A model generated the notes under the pieces. It was not told where the DNA came from. It did no database searches and was given only the letters and a program-made list of their open reading frames with translations. 64,000 nt of DNA from Neobacillus paridis. GTDB taxonomy: Bacteria > Bacillota > Bacilli > Bacillales > Cytobacillaceae. This document shows, in pieces, positions 32,237 through 39,884 of this stretch. The position numbers and the translations under genes were made by a program. The stretch is taken from assembly GCF_016765675.1 (NCBI RefSeq), contig NZ_JAESWB010000134.1:1-64000 (forward strand), read 5' to 3'. Within the stretch, counting starts at the first letter, position 1, and each line of letters starts with the position of its first letter.

Positions 32237-32578
32237 ATGAAAACCTTAAAAGGCTTAAGGGTATCCCGTGTAGATTATCATGAAACATCAAGAGGGATCG
32301 CTTACACGGCGCCCATATATATCAATAATACGAAGGTCGGATTAGTGGAAAACAGAGGAGATGGCGGCATGACCCGTCTTTTGGTTGAACCAGAATACCG
32401 AAAAGAGGTAGCGTCACGAATCAAAGCCTACTTTGAGGATGAAACCAAGATCCATGAACAAACTCACGAAGACGTGCGGGAAGAGGTATTTGCTGGCTAT
32501 TTGATTGATTTGTTTGAATTCGGTAAAGTTTTTACCAGTGAGGAAAAAGAGCAATTGTTGAAAGAGGGAACACTTTAA
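32237..32578 (+). CDS. hypothetical protein
   Basis: 113 aa. ATG 32237 follows GGAAAGGGG; the ATG at 32219 overlaps that site. Starts MKTLKGLRVSRVDYHETSRG. The middle has IYINNTKVGLVENRGDGGMT. Looks like a phage-type accessory protein. Confidence 0.6.
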   Translation: MKTLKGLRVSRVDYHETSRGIAYTAPIYINNTKVGLVENRGDGGMTRLLVEPEYRKEVASRIKAYFEDETKIHEQTHEDVREEVFAGYLIDLFEFGKVFTSEEKEQLLKEGTL

Positions 32579-32620
32579 GGAGAGAAGATTCCCTCCAATC
32601 CTATTGTTCTTTCCACACGG

Positions 32621-32659
32621 AGTGTCGTCATGTATCTGACGGCACTTCTGTTATTTTAG
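32621..32659 (+). terminator. hairpin after 32237 gene
   Basis: AGTGTCGTCA and TGACGGCACT pair; followed by TCTGTTATTTT. Confidence 0.5.
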
Positions 32660-32668
32660 GAAGGGAGA

Positions 32669-32956
32669 CTAACGGATCCTCCACCATTCCTCTTCCTTTG
32701 CGTCATTGCTGTGATTGCTTGACAGGCGGTTCCCTTGATTTGATTCAAAATGCAAATCAGGATATTTCTCAAGCAGCGAGACTGCCTCTTGGGTGGTGTA
32801 AGGGAATTGATGCTTGGATTCAGCTTTCTCGATAAATACGGTGGCAGCATTCACCAAAAAGTCGCTCTCGGTTAAACCTTCCTGTTGCAAGGCTTTAGTT
32901 AAACGCTCCTTTAGTGTTTGAGTGACTCTTGCTTGAATCGTTGCTTCTTTTACCAT
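32669..32956 (-). CDS. RHH antitoxin-like protein without a visible toxin
   Basis: 95 aa. VKEATIQARVTQTLKERLTK and EGLTESDFLVNAATVFIEKA fit RelB/DinJ-type ribbon-helix-helix antitoxins. No toxin gene lies downstream (the plus-strand gene ends there), so it is an orphan or a regulator. A weak ribosome site (AAAGGACTGAAAAC) precedes ATG. Confidence 0.65.
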   Translation of the reverse strand: MVKEATIQARVTQTLKERLTKALQQEGLTESDFLVNAATVFIEKAESKHQFPYTTQEAVSLLEKYPDLHFESNQGNRLSSNHSNDAKEEEWWRIR

Positions 32957-33017
32957 GTTTTCAGTCCTTTCTCGTGGTCTATGATTTATAGTAGCACAAT
33001 AAGACTATCTCTTAAAA

Positions 33018-33230
33018 GAAGCAAGAGCTGGTTGAAAGCGAATTGGGATGTCCACATCGACTGTGTTCATTTCAACAGGCACGCTCCATGCTCGTCACAC
33101 CCACTTTCTTTCTTCCAACTCCTGCACTCGTTCGTCGGCTTTTGAGGCTTGTCCGATGACAGAATCAACGAACACACTTCCTTCATATTCCCGGTAAAAC
33201 ACAATATGTACTTTTGTTTCGCCATGTTAT
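33018..33230 (-). pseudogene. decayed small gene
   Basis: One frame reads VHIVFYREYEGSVFVDSVIG then ASKADERVQELEERKWV, a stop, and RAWSVPVEM, the pattern of small phage proteins with VDSVF...KAEE...W. The likely ATG near 33227 is in another frame, so the start is shifted too. Two defects in about 70 codons. Confidence 0.45.
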
Positions 33231-33329
33231 CTCTCAACTCCTTTGTGACGTAATTGGTGGGATGGAAATGAGATGAAGGTGCTTTCGAATGTCATGGATG
33301 ATACCACTTCAATCGTTGGTGTACTAACC

Positions 33330-33490
33330 TAATTTGTGTATTTCCTTTTCAAGAAGTCTATTAACTTCCTCATCAGATGCTTTAATCCATTTACCATATG
33401 TCATTTTTAAGGTGTTTCTTAAGTTTCATTTTTCGGTGTTTCCGCATAGAGAAACATTTTACTCTTACGGTGAGTATGAGTCATCCTCCT
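33330..33490 (-). pseudogene. possible frameshifted tiny gene
   Basis: After GGAGG, ATG gives MTHTHRKSKMFLYAETPKN and stops. Overlapping frames give MRKHRKMKLKKHLKN and MTYGKWIKASDEEVNRLLEK ending KLG. One shift would join them into a protein of about 50 residues. A well-formed promoter (33501) precedes it. Confidence 0.35.
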
Positions 33491-33500
33491 TACCTAATAT

Positions 33501-33553
33501 ATTGTAACACAGTAGTAACACGATATCAATGAATAACGGAATAATAATGATAT
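33501..33553. promoter_or_regulatory. divergent promoter region around one GAATAACGGAATAA site
   Basis: Minus strand: TTGATA (33524-33529) - 17 bp - TACAAT (33501-33506), with the GAATAACGGAATAA element just upstream (33531-33544). Plus strand: the same element forms the 17-bp spacer before TGATAT (33548-33553), pointing at the 33643 gene. One element therefore serves two divergent promoters. Confidence 0.6.
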
Positions 33554-33642
33554 TACGGAATATTTTATTGAAATATGGGAGAAGGAATCTTTACATTTAA
33601 GATAGATCATTCATTTTTGCGTATAATAAGGAGGCACTTTTC

Positions 33643-33849
33643 ATGATTGTAAGGAATATTCAAGGTATTCAGGAGAAGTATGAGGAGCAAAAAACACATT
33701 CCCTCAAAGAGGTTATGCAAGATATTGTTCATGCTTGTAATGATGGCCGCTTTGAAACATTTGCAGGACGATTCACCACCGGACTGTTTGTAATAGGGCT
33801 TGTGTTTGCGATTCCTGTTTTTGTCATCATCCTCAAGTTTTTGTTTTAA
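33643..33849 (+). CDS. small single-pass membrane protein
   Basis: 68 aa, ATG after AATAAGGAGG. A charged N-terminal half is followed by a membrane segment (about 45-67: TGLFVIGLVFAIPVFVIIL). No family recognised. Confidence 0.6.
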   Translation: MIVRNIQGIQEKYEEQKTHSLKEVMQDIVHACNDGRFETFAGRFTTGLFVIGLVFAIPVFVIILKFLF

Positions 33850-33939
33850 GGGAAGCGCCTGGCTTCTCTTGTTATGGTTCTTCCCCATGTAACGTAAAAT
33901 GAGTTGAACTTTCATACGGAAGGTGTTTATTCAAAAAAA

Positions 33940-33969
33940 TAGAACACCCACATACAATTGGGCGTTCTA
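33940..33969 (-). terminator. terminator of the secreted Pro-rich gene
   Basis: TAGAACxCCCA and TGGGxGTTCTA pair. On the minus strand a run of seven T follows. Confidence 0.75.
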
Positions 33970-33984
33970 ACTATCATTTTTTTA

Positions 33985-34269
33985 TCATTTGGCCAGCGAG
34001 TCTGACTTTGGTATGATCCTTGGAACTCCAGGGAAATGGGGGCGAGGATCTGGTTTTATGATGTATGGTGGAGTTTTGATTGGTTTGTTTGGAATGGGTT
34101 TTAGAATTGGTTGTGGTTTTGGAAATGGTTTAGGCATTGGGATTTTAATGGCAGCATTCTTTTCCGCTTTCACTTGAGCGGGGGCAGTATTCGTGGCAGC
34201 AGAGGCAAAACTTGAAGCGACAAGTGTCATTCCAAGAGCAAGAGGCAAGGATTTCTTAAGTAGTTTCAT
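33985..34269 (-). CDS. secreted proline/lysine-rich protein
   Basis: 94 aa, ATG after AAAGGAGTG. A clear signal peptide (MKLLKKSLPLALGMTLVASS... SAA) is followed by a mature part dominated by PKP and IKP repeats (PKPFPKPQPILKPIPNKP). Probably extended and wall-associated or a small peptide precursor. Monocistronic. Confidence 0.7.
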   Translation of the reverse strand: MKLLKKSLPLALGMTLVASSFASAATNTAPAQVKAEKNAAIKIPMPKPFPKPQPILKPIPNKPIKTPPYIIKPDPRPHFPGVPRIIPKSDSLAK

Positions 34270-34421
34270 TCAATTTCACTCCTTTTATTTAAGGTGATTT
34301 GGAAAAAAGGTTTTCCATAAGGAAGCAAGATGGCTTTTTTATCCTCTATCTATTGTTAGTGTTATAGGGAATGTTTTCTTTACATAGCAGCGTTTAATTC
34401 ACTTCCAAGGGGAAGTAAACG

Positions 34422-34643
34422 TCACACACTGAAAAATAAATAGAGGGGAAGTGGCAACAAACAGCAAATCCCGATATTTAATCGAAACAAGTGGTGTTTA
34501 TTAAAAAGAACCGGTGATGGGGCAAAAATAAATTCAAAGTATTTTACATCACGAAGGTTGAACTCCCATCCCTGCGCTTCTTTTTCGTTTAAAAATTCTT
34601 TCCCGTCCTCTGTTATATAGATCTTTTTCGTTTCAGCTATCAT
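34422..34643 (-). CDS. small protein, C-terminus possibly frameshifted
   Basis: 73 aa. The first 40 residues (KKIYITEDGKEFLNEKEAQG... YFEFIFAPSP) look like a conserved small phage domain. The last 30 are unusually hydrophobic and Cys/Leu-rich (LNIGICCLLPLPLYLFF), and another frame gives more normal protein (VSIKYRDLLFVATSP), so a frameshift near 34530 is likely. Overlaps the 34640 gene by 4 nt. Confidence 0.5.
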   Translation of the reverse strand: MIAETKKIYITEDGKEFLNEKEAQGWEFNLRDVKYFEFIFAPSPVLFNKHHLFRLNIGICCLLPLPLYLFFSV

Positions 34644-35162
34644 GACTTTTCTCCGTTTGTGTGATTTTCCTCTTTTTCCAGCAGGGCTTTGACCCGTTCG
34701 ATTTCCTCTTCGGTGTGAGGAACACTTCCTTCATTTAACTCCAAGTACCATTTCAAAACCTCTTTTCTTGTGGGAAGGGTGTTGACACACCAAAGGATGT
34801 CTACATCTATAGGAATCTTGTCCTCAAACTCGTGAAGATAATGACCAAAAATCGGGATTTCATTTCGAAGAAAGCGGAGGCAGGCAGTGAGCCGTTGCAA
34901 GCCGGTCTCCTTTTAAATTCGAGTTCCATCCTGGATGATTAAAATACAGAGTACGGTTGGATTTTCCTCCCCGGAACAAATACTCTACAAATTTGATTTG
35001 TTGATATTCAGTCCACACATGGCCGCGCTGAAAATCAGATTCCAGTTGCAGGCCTAATTCCTCCATGTCTTCTTTCACTCTTTTTTCCAAATAGCGAAGG
35101 GGGATATTGACCTGATAACCAGAAAAAACGGTCATTTGCGGAATATCTTGAAATGTTGGCAT
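34640..35162 (-). pseudogene. DUF262-type (ParB-like) protein split by one frameshift
   Basis: N-terminal frame (34860-35162): NIPLRYLEKRV... DFQRGHVWTEYQQIKFVEYL... NHPGWN. C-terminal frame (34640-34900): LQRLTACLRFLRNEIPIFG... EEEIERVKALLEK. Together they form the DUF262 layout, where a DGLQRLT motif follows the QRxxVW motif. Near 34900 GACCGGCTTG would need to be GACGGCTTG, so one extra C breaks the gene. Could be a real mutation or a sequencing indel. Confidence 0.7.
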
Positions 35163-35168
35163 GATGGC

Positions 35169-35282
35169 TCACTCCTTGTTTAAGGACTTTGAAGTTTCGA
35201 TGGATATTTGTTTGTCTAAAAAAGATATTTGCAATTGCATGTACCCATTAGGATACCTCTTGATACCTGAAATTCCTTTCAT
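35169..35282 (-). CDS. tiny protein, 37 aa
   Basis: ATG 35282 after AAAGGTG reads MKGISGIKRYPNGYMQLQIS then FLDKQISIETSKSLNKE. It ends at the ribosome site of the DUF262 gene. An upstream 19-aa ORF overlaps its start (ATGA) but has no ribosome site. Confidence 0.5.
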   Translation of the reverse strand: MKGISGIKRYPNGYMQLQISFLDKQISIETSKSLNKE

Positions 35283-35344
35283 TTCGCACCTTTTATTTTT
35301 AACATTTTATCCCTCTCTTCAAAAAATTGAAGTTTCATTCTATT

Positions 35345-35773
35345 CTAGTATTCATCTTCTAATCGTTCTATTTTTTCCATAGTTTGCAAACTTATTAGAT
35401 TTCTTATTTTTAAAGATATTTCGCTCATGAGTTTATGGGATCGGCTATAATAAAACCACCATGTATCTTGATCGAATTTATGCGAATAGATGTTGGGCGT
35501 TTTTGGAAAATGATTAGAAATCAATTCTTTCAAATACTCCAATTCTTCCATTGGTTGAAGCAATACTTTCCAGATATGCTCCAGAAAAAGTTCATTCGCA
35601 TTCTCATCAACGCTCAACAACATTGTCTTTATCTCATTAATGACATAGAAAATATCATATCCCTTAAAAGCCTTTAAACTTCTGAACTCTAAATAAAAGT
35701 GAAAGGAAGGGAATTTTTTTACAACTTCTTTGTCTGTTTGTAGTTGACGTATTTTCTTAATAATGGTTTTCAT
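35345..35773 (-). CDS. hypothetical protein
   Basis: 142 aa. ATG 35773 (MKTIIKKIRQL) is chosen because AAGGTGGGAG lies upstream; ATG 35794 overlaps it. Helical, rich in Leu and aromatic residues (WWFYYSRSHKL). No known domain. Confidence 0.6.
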   Translation of the reverse strand: MKTIIKKIRQLQTDKEVVKKFPSFHFYLEFRSLKAFKGYDIFYVINEIKTMLLSVDENANELFLEHIWKVLLQPMEELEYLKELISNHFPKTPNIYSHKFDQDTWWFYYSRSHKLMSEISLKIRNLISLQTMEKIERLEDEY

Positions 35774-35800
35774 CAGACTCCCACCTTTTTTCATTAATAT

Positions 35801-36055
35801 TTATGCAATAGGTTCCAACTCAAAACGGTTCAAAATAGGGGCGATTTCGTTGAATGACTTGTAGACATATTCTCCTGTTCGTGTGTGTTGAATCTGAATG
35901 TGACTCGCGTAAGTTCCTCTGTTGCTTCCAGCCGCTTCAACCGGAATGGACATTTTGATGACATCGCCAACTTTTAGGTCTTTGAACATTTTGGCTTGAG
36001 TTTTTTTCTTGATTTTAACCACTTTTAATGGGTCGCTTTTTAGAAGGATCTTCAT
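35801..36055 (-). CDS. small basic hypothetical protein
   Basis: 84 aa. ATG 36055 follows AAAAAAGGAGAATG; an upstream start at 36106 has none. VKIKKKTQAKMFKDLKVGDV then a beta-rich segment ending FELEPIA. Phage-like. It has a structured leader and a clear sigma-A promoter. Confidence 0.65.
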   Translation of the reverse strand: MKILLKSDPLKVVKIKKKTQAKMFKDLKVGDVIKMSIPVEAAGSNRGTYASHIQIQHTRTGEYVYKSFNEIAPILNRFELEPIA

Positions 36056-36094
36056 GTTCTCATTCTCCTTTTTTGTGAAATACCTTGATTGACA

Positions 36095-36144
36095 CGCTCT
36101 AGGCAAGGCAGCTTCCCACGACCGCCTAACCCTGTTTCCCTAGA
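36095..36144 (-). promoter_or_regulatory. structured 5' leader hairpin
   Basis: GCTCTAGG and CCTAGAGC (8 bp) enclose a GC-rich 34-nt loop with further self-complementary pieces, between the promoter at 36171 and the gene at 36055. A regulatory leader is possible. Confidence 0.4.
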
Positions 36145-36170
36145 GCCTTTCAATAGATTAGGATAGTTAT

Positions 36171-36199
36171 ATTTTACCATAATTATCGCTCATTTTCAA
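36171..36199 (-). promoter_or_regulatory. promoter TTGAAA-17-TAAAAT
   Basis: Minus-strand TTGAAA (36194-36199) and TAAAAT (36171-36176) with a 17-bp spacer. A GAATAAATGAATAA copy lies 20 bp upstream (36220-36233). Confidence 0.65.
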
Positions 36200-36435
36200 C
36201 GAATACAGTGATTTTTATTGAATAAATGAATAATTTTATGAATACGAAAATCCAACATCTTTAAGCAGCCGGGGAAGAGGGCTCTAAAAAGGTAAGAAGG
36301 ATTGAAAGAAGTTCGTTAGGGTTTTTGCTGTCATATCTAGCTTAATTTTGCTTTTGTAAAAGAGAGAAAAACAAGAGAGGAGGGGAGTGAAGGAATGTCG
36401 TCATTGTTCTTCATTATGTCACGCATGAAAGTAAA

Positions 36436-36624
36436 GTGCTGCAAAGCGGAAGTTTTCCGTTAAAGGGGAGAACACCACATGAAGTGGCTTTCCTCTTTTG
36501 GGAACAGATTAAAAGACAAATGTTTGCGAGTCATCTGGAGAAGGTATTGATTAACGGAGAAGACCAAACCGAAATCATTTTAGAAATGGAAAGAAAAAAG
36601 AGAGAGAGGATTCTTCCTTTTTAA
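36436..36624 (+). CDS. small protein, 5' end uncertain
   Basis: The 62-codon frame from GTG 36436 (VLQSGSFPLKGRTPHEVAFL... EKVLINGEDQTE) has no ribosome site. The same frame runs back to about 36400 (VVIVLHYVTHES), while the ATG at 36394, which has GGAGTGAAGGA before it, is in a different frame. So the start was probably lost to a small indel near 36397. The protein looks like a small phage-type KGR...NGED family. Confidence 0.45.
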   Translation: MLQSGSFPLKGRTPHEVAFLFWEQIKRQMFASHLEKVLINGEDQTEIILEMERKKRERILPF

Positions 36625-36630
36625 GAAAAA

Positions 36631-36655
36631 ATCCTTCCCCAAAAAGAGGGGAAGG
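36631..36655 (-). terminator. terminator for minus-strand genes
   Basis: CCTTCCCC and GGGGAAGG stem. On the minus strand ATTTTTT follows. Confidence 0.65.
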
Positions 36656-36666
36656 TGGGTAGGGGC

Positions 36667-37165
36667 TTAACTGCTCCCAATGGTGATTAACTTTTCTTCT
36701 TTTAGGCGGGTGACTTCCGATTGGATTTGTTCAAATATTCTCCGCAAAATGAATCCATCCAGGAGGCCGTTTGCCTGTCCTGTGAACTCAAATTTTCGAA
36801 ACCGCTTATCATAGAAGAGCGGGGCAACTTTTCCTCTTGTGCCCGGTTTTCTGAAATAGAGGCGGTTTTTTGTTTCCTTGGTGATGACAAATCCAAGGTT
36901 TCGAATGGCGGTCTTTACCACTTCGACATCTGCCGCGTTAGGTTTGTCCTGGTTGGAGGCAGCAGGCTGCCGTTTTTCTGCAATCTTATAGAGCACTTCT
37001 TCAAAAGTGGTGCAGCCTTGAATGAGTTGATTCCAGCAAGATTCATGGATGCAAAAGTTCCCAATGATTTTATAGAGTGTCGCACCGGCAGGCTCTTGTC
37101 TTCCCCAGACGTTTCCAGTGGTAAGGATTTTCAACGGTAAAGAATCTTGGTTTTTGAATGTTCAT
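36667..37165 (-). pseudogene. frameshifted gene of unknown family
   Basis: ATG 37165 has AAGGGGG 8 nt upstream and reads MNIQKPRFFTVENPYHWKRLG, then goes wrong. The frame 36667-37134 continues RQEPAGATLYKIIGNFCIHE to the end (155-codon frame). A single indel near 37090 separates them. The C-terminal part is intact, with a basic middle (KNRLYFRKPGTRGKV). Without the shift it would be about 165 aa. Confidence 0.6.
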
Positions 37166-37178
37166 GAGCTTTTCCCCC

Positions 37179-37376
37179 TTATTTTTGAACTTGCAGCCGG
37201 ATGTTCCGGCGGATATAGGTATTGGCTGAAATAGAAATCTGGTCCACATCTGTCTTGTCAAAGGATTGATAGAGTGATTGAAGGAGTGTGGCAAACTCTC
37301 TCATTTCATAGTTGAAAAAGTGGGCAACGAGCTGACTGATATGGTTTTTTATCTTCTGTTCTGTTAGTGGTTTCAC
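37179..37376 (-). CDS. small helical protein
   Basis: 65 aa, GTG start after AAAGGAGCT. MKPLTEQKIKNHISQLVAHF and a basic tail (YIRRNIRLQVQK). Followed at once by the frameshifted 36667 gene. Unknown. Confidence 0.55.
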   Translation of the reverse strand: MKPLTEQKIKNHISQLVAHFFNYEMREFATLLQSLYQSFDKTDVDQISISANTYIRRNIRLQVQK

Positions 37377-37394
37377 TCGAATAGCTCCTTTTTC

Positions 37395-37909
37395 TTATTC
37401 CATTGGCATGGTGAAAGGGTAGATCATCCACTCCACCACTTTGTGAATTTGTTTGGTGGAAAGCAGTTTCATCTCATCCAGCCATTCCGGAAAGTGCAAA
37501 CGGAGAGTGGTTGTGATCATGCTAGAGAAGTCTATCGCCGGAAACCCAAACTTCACATCAAACGGGGTATCCTCTTTGACATGAGGAAGAATGATATGCC
37601 GCCAGTTATGCATCTTGTTAGCGCAAATGGCCACATGAAGAGAGCATATATCCCCGGGACGTTTTCCTGAATTACTTCCTTTTTTGTTTGAAGTGTCAGG
37701 ACTAATTCCCGCAGCTCAAATTGCTTTTTCAGTTCTTCTATCCAAGAGGTGCAAGCCTCATTTCCCGGCTCGACCAAAAGAGAGTAGGTGACTAGACCCG
37801 GTGAAATTTCTCCCACTCGATGAAGCGCTAATTTCCGCTCAACCGCTTCGTTAAAATAGATCCATTCCTTCCCAACTGCTACATCAAAACGTACAAACAT
37901 CAATTCCAT
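37395..37909 (-). pseudogene. frameshifted gene of unknown family
   Basis: Two overlapping frames: 37553-37909 (MELMFVRFDVAVGKEWIYFN... VPGIYALFMWPFA) and 37395-37634 (MHNWRHIILPHVKEDTPFDV... HKVVEWMIYPF). They join near 37625 with one shift into a protein of about 170 aa. The first frame's tail after FMWPFA and the second frame's head look non-native. An alternative is true overlapping genes. Confidence 0.5.
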
Positions 37910-37967
37910 TTTGTTTCCCCCTTTAAAAGTTCCTTTTTCTTCGTGAGCAAATGAATTTGCATATCTT

Positions 37968-37996
37968 ATTATAACATGAATATCGGAATAATTATT
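37968..37996 (-). promoter_or_regulatory. promoter with inverted GAATATCGGAATA spacer
   Basis: Minus-strand TATAAT (37968-37973) is preceded by a 17-bp spacer that contains GAATATCGGAATA in the reverse orientation (37978-37990 on plus). This suggests the motif is a binding site rather than simply part of the promoter. Confidence 0.5.
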
Positions 37997-38029
37997 ACAT
38001 AATATATATTATTAGAGCAAAAAAAGGGA

Positions 38030-38053
38030 AGGCTTCCTTTTAGAAACCTTCCT
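38030..38053 (-). terminator. terminator for 38.2 kb genes
   Basis: GGAAGG and CCTTCC pair; on the minus strand CCCTTTTTTT follows. Confidence 0.55.
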
Positions 38054-38055
38054 GT

Positions 38056-38184
38056 TTAGAAAAAGTAAAAATCTATAGAGTAGGCGATTGAACCAAGAAG
38101 TAGTATCAGATACAACCAAAGAGGTATTGTGATTGTTTGCTGAAAGAACCTTTTTATTTGTATTCCCGCCCCCTTTTTTATCAA
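38056..38184 (-). CDS. possible small membrane peptide
   Basis: 42 aa from TTG 38184 (or from a rare start further in, after GGGGGCGGGA). FFQQTITIPLWLYLILLLGS is a membrane segment. Positioned directly after the 38226 gene. Start uncertain. Confidence 0.35.
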   Translation of the reverse strand: MIKKGAGIQIKRFFQQTITIPLWLYLILLLGSIAYSIDFYFF

Positions 38185-38225
38185 ATCTCTATTTTTTGAT
38201 TGCACAATATGAGTCTTATGTGACA

Positions 38226-38855
38226 CTAACTTACTTCACGTACCCATAGATATTTTGTGCCTGTAGGATGTTTGTCTTTTCGAACTCTGCTTCTACTGTT
38301 CCAAGAACCACCCTTATTAATTCGTTCTAATTTGAAGTTAGAAGCTCGCATTGATGAACCATTTTCGATTGTTAAAGTGTAAGTAATTACTCGTTTATAT
38401 CCCATTGCTTGAGCGACACGACATGCAGCTGCATAAAGTTTACTAACTCCATTTTTATAAACTTCTTTTACACAACAACGAGTGACTTCTAATGTAAGTC
38501 CATCATCTTGATAGCGTGATACTGGTCTGCCAGCAATAATTACTCCAACAACTAATTCACCATCAAATAATGCAATTGAAAATTTATGTCCTTGCGGGGA
38601 AATATGATGTCTATGATGTTTATTTACAAAGGAACAAGCTTCTTTTAATGTGATTGGTCTTGTCTCTAATTTTAATTTTGTTGCACCGTATCTTTCTTTT
38701 GCATATTGTTCAGCTTCGTTAATTGAACGTGCTGAATCCCAAACAAGTTCGTAACGATCATCTCCTAAAATCCATCGACCTTCATCATGTAATTGGTTGT
38801 CTGATAGAATTATAAATTGATTGGTTTTTTCTTTAATGAAAAGCCAATACCACAT
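38226..38855 (-). CDS. XF1762-like (GNAT-fold) protein
   Basis: 209 aa, ATG after GGAGCGTG. From residue 68: ITLKEACSFVNKHHRHHISP, GHKFSIALFDGELVVGVIIA, TLEVTRCCVKEVYKNG and GGSWNSRSRVRKDKHPTG match the XF1762 family, a GNAT-fold protein of phages and plasmids with a conserved HHRHH stretch. The N-terminal 65 residues are an extra domain. Biochemical role not known to me. Confidence 0.8.
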   Translation of the reverse strand: MWYWLFIKEKTNQFIILSDNQLHDEGRWILGDDRYELVWDSARSINEAEQYAKERYGATKLKLETRPITLKEACSFVNKHHRHHISPQGHKFSIALFDGELVVGVIIAGRPVSRYQDDGLTLEVTRCCVKEVYKNGVSKLYAAACRVAQAMGYKRVITYTLTIENGSSMRASNFKLERINKGGSWNSRSRVRKDKHPTGTKYLWVREVS

Positions 38856-38973
38856 TCATTTCACGCTCCTTTATTCTATGTCACATCATGTGTCTACTAT
38901 AATCCAAATCTTTTATATGCTGTTCTTCGCCTAATGATATTTCTAGATTTCGATTGATACCCATTAAACGGTT

Positions 38974-39087
38974 TTATTCTTTTTGTATATCAGGATAACA
39001 ATGATCACAACACCTTTTACCTCTGCCCTCAAAATAACCGCCATGAATGGTAGGATTAGTCATTTGTTTTTTTTGAAGAAGTATCAT
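38974..39087 (-). CDS. tiny Cys-rich protein, 37 aa
   Basis: ATG 39087 reads MILLQKKQMTNPTIHGGYFE then GRGKRCCDHCYPDIQKE. CCDHC could bind zinc. It lies behind a strong promoter cassette at 39183. The ribosome site is weak (AGAGGATG). Confidence 0.5.
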   Translation of the reverse strand: MILLQKKQMTNPTIHGGYFEGRGKRCCDHCYPDIQKE

Positions 39088-39182
39088 CGTTTTTCATCCT
39101 CTTTGCGTTTTCTGTGCAAGGCCATTTTAATTTCCCTTTTACTTCGAATGGGTGTTATTTTCTCTGACTATCCTACCTCTTT

Positions 39183-39226
39183 TTTGTATCACATATGTAA
39201 TACAAAATCAATGAATAAGGGAATAA
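39183..39226 (-). promoter_or_regulatory. promoter cassette TTGATT-17-TACAAA with upstream GAATAAGGGAATAA
   Basis: TTGATT (39206-39211), a spacer that is part of a near-perfect palindrome (TTGTATCACA / TGTAATACAA, 39184-39205), TACAAA (39183-39188), and the shared GAATAAGGGAATAA element (39213-39226) immediately upstream. Same design as 43983, 44949 and 33501. Confidence 0.65.
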
Positions 39227-39263
39227 AATAAAAAGAGAGAAAAAACCTCTCTTTAAGAAGGGG

Positions 39264-39767
39264 TTAAAAGGCTGTTTTCGCAAAGGGTTGGAAGGCTTTT
39301 AAGATGGTTTCTTCTTTCGCTGCTATCAAGTAAGCGGGAATCAAAAGGGGAGTGCCATGTTTTCTCCAAACCAAATGCAAGACTTTTCGCTTAAGTGGCG
39401 GGTGTTGCTGGATGAACGATTCGGGGTCTTTGAGGGTGATCCAGAGAAAATCTTGACCGCGGAGTTTGGTGGGAAATACAAACGAAATGTCTTCCCATGG
39501 AATGAATCCACCGCTGATGAGAGAGGATCGGTCGATGAAGCCGTCTGTATTTAGAATGAGTATGGGGGCGGGCTTGATGAAACGAGAAAGAAAATAGAAG
39601 AAGGTGATACCAAAAAAGATTATCCAAGGGATACCCAAGAAAAACAACGAGGGATCGAGAAGTGAGACAAAAAAGCCAAATGCTACAAAGAACAGGGAAT
39701 CAAGGGCTAATAGAAATGCTTTTCCCCGCTTTCGATGAAAAGCAACTTCGTTCTGCAAGGCTTCCAA
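39264..39767 (-). CDS. membrane protein, STM3941-like
   Basis: 167 aa. Two membrane helices at about 18-37 and 41-62, then a cytosolic PH-like part with ILILNTDGFIDRSSLISGGF and IPWEDISFV, the STM3941-family core. Starts MEALQNEVAFHRKRGK after GGAGTTGG. Similar in plan to bacterial PH-domain membrane proteins. Confidence 0.65.
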   Translation of the reverse strand: MEALQNEVAFHRKRGKAFLLALDSLFFVAFGFFVSLLDPSLFFLGIPWIIFFGITFFYFLSRFIKPAPILILNTDGFIDRSSLISGGFIPWEDISFVFPTKLRGQDFLWITLKDPESFIQQHPPLKRKVLHLVWRKHGTPLLIPAYLIAAKEETILKAFQPFAKTAF

Positions 39768-39855
39768 CTCCTTTTAATTATTATTCAGTATTTCGTATTA
39801 TATTACGTCATTCATATTATAACAGATAAGAAAACAGAAAACCAGAAAACAAGAA

Positions 39856-39879
39856 AAAGACTCGGGCATTTCCGAGTCC
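39856..39879 (-). terminator. terminator of methyltransferase gene
   Basis: GACTCGG-CATT-CCGAGTC; on the minus strand TTTTTC follows. Confidence 0.7.
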
Positions 39880-39884
39880 TCTTT

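Noticed and set aside
32669..32956. Complete toxin-antitoxin module at the RHH gene
   Set aside because: No toxin-like gene adjoins it on either side; only the RHH protein can be supported.
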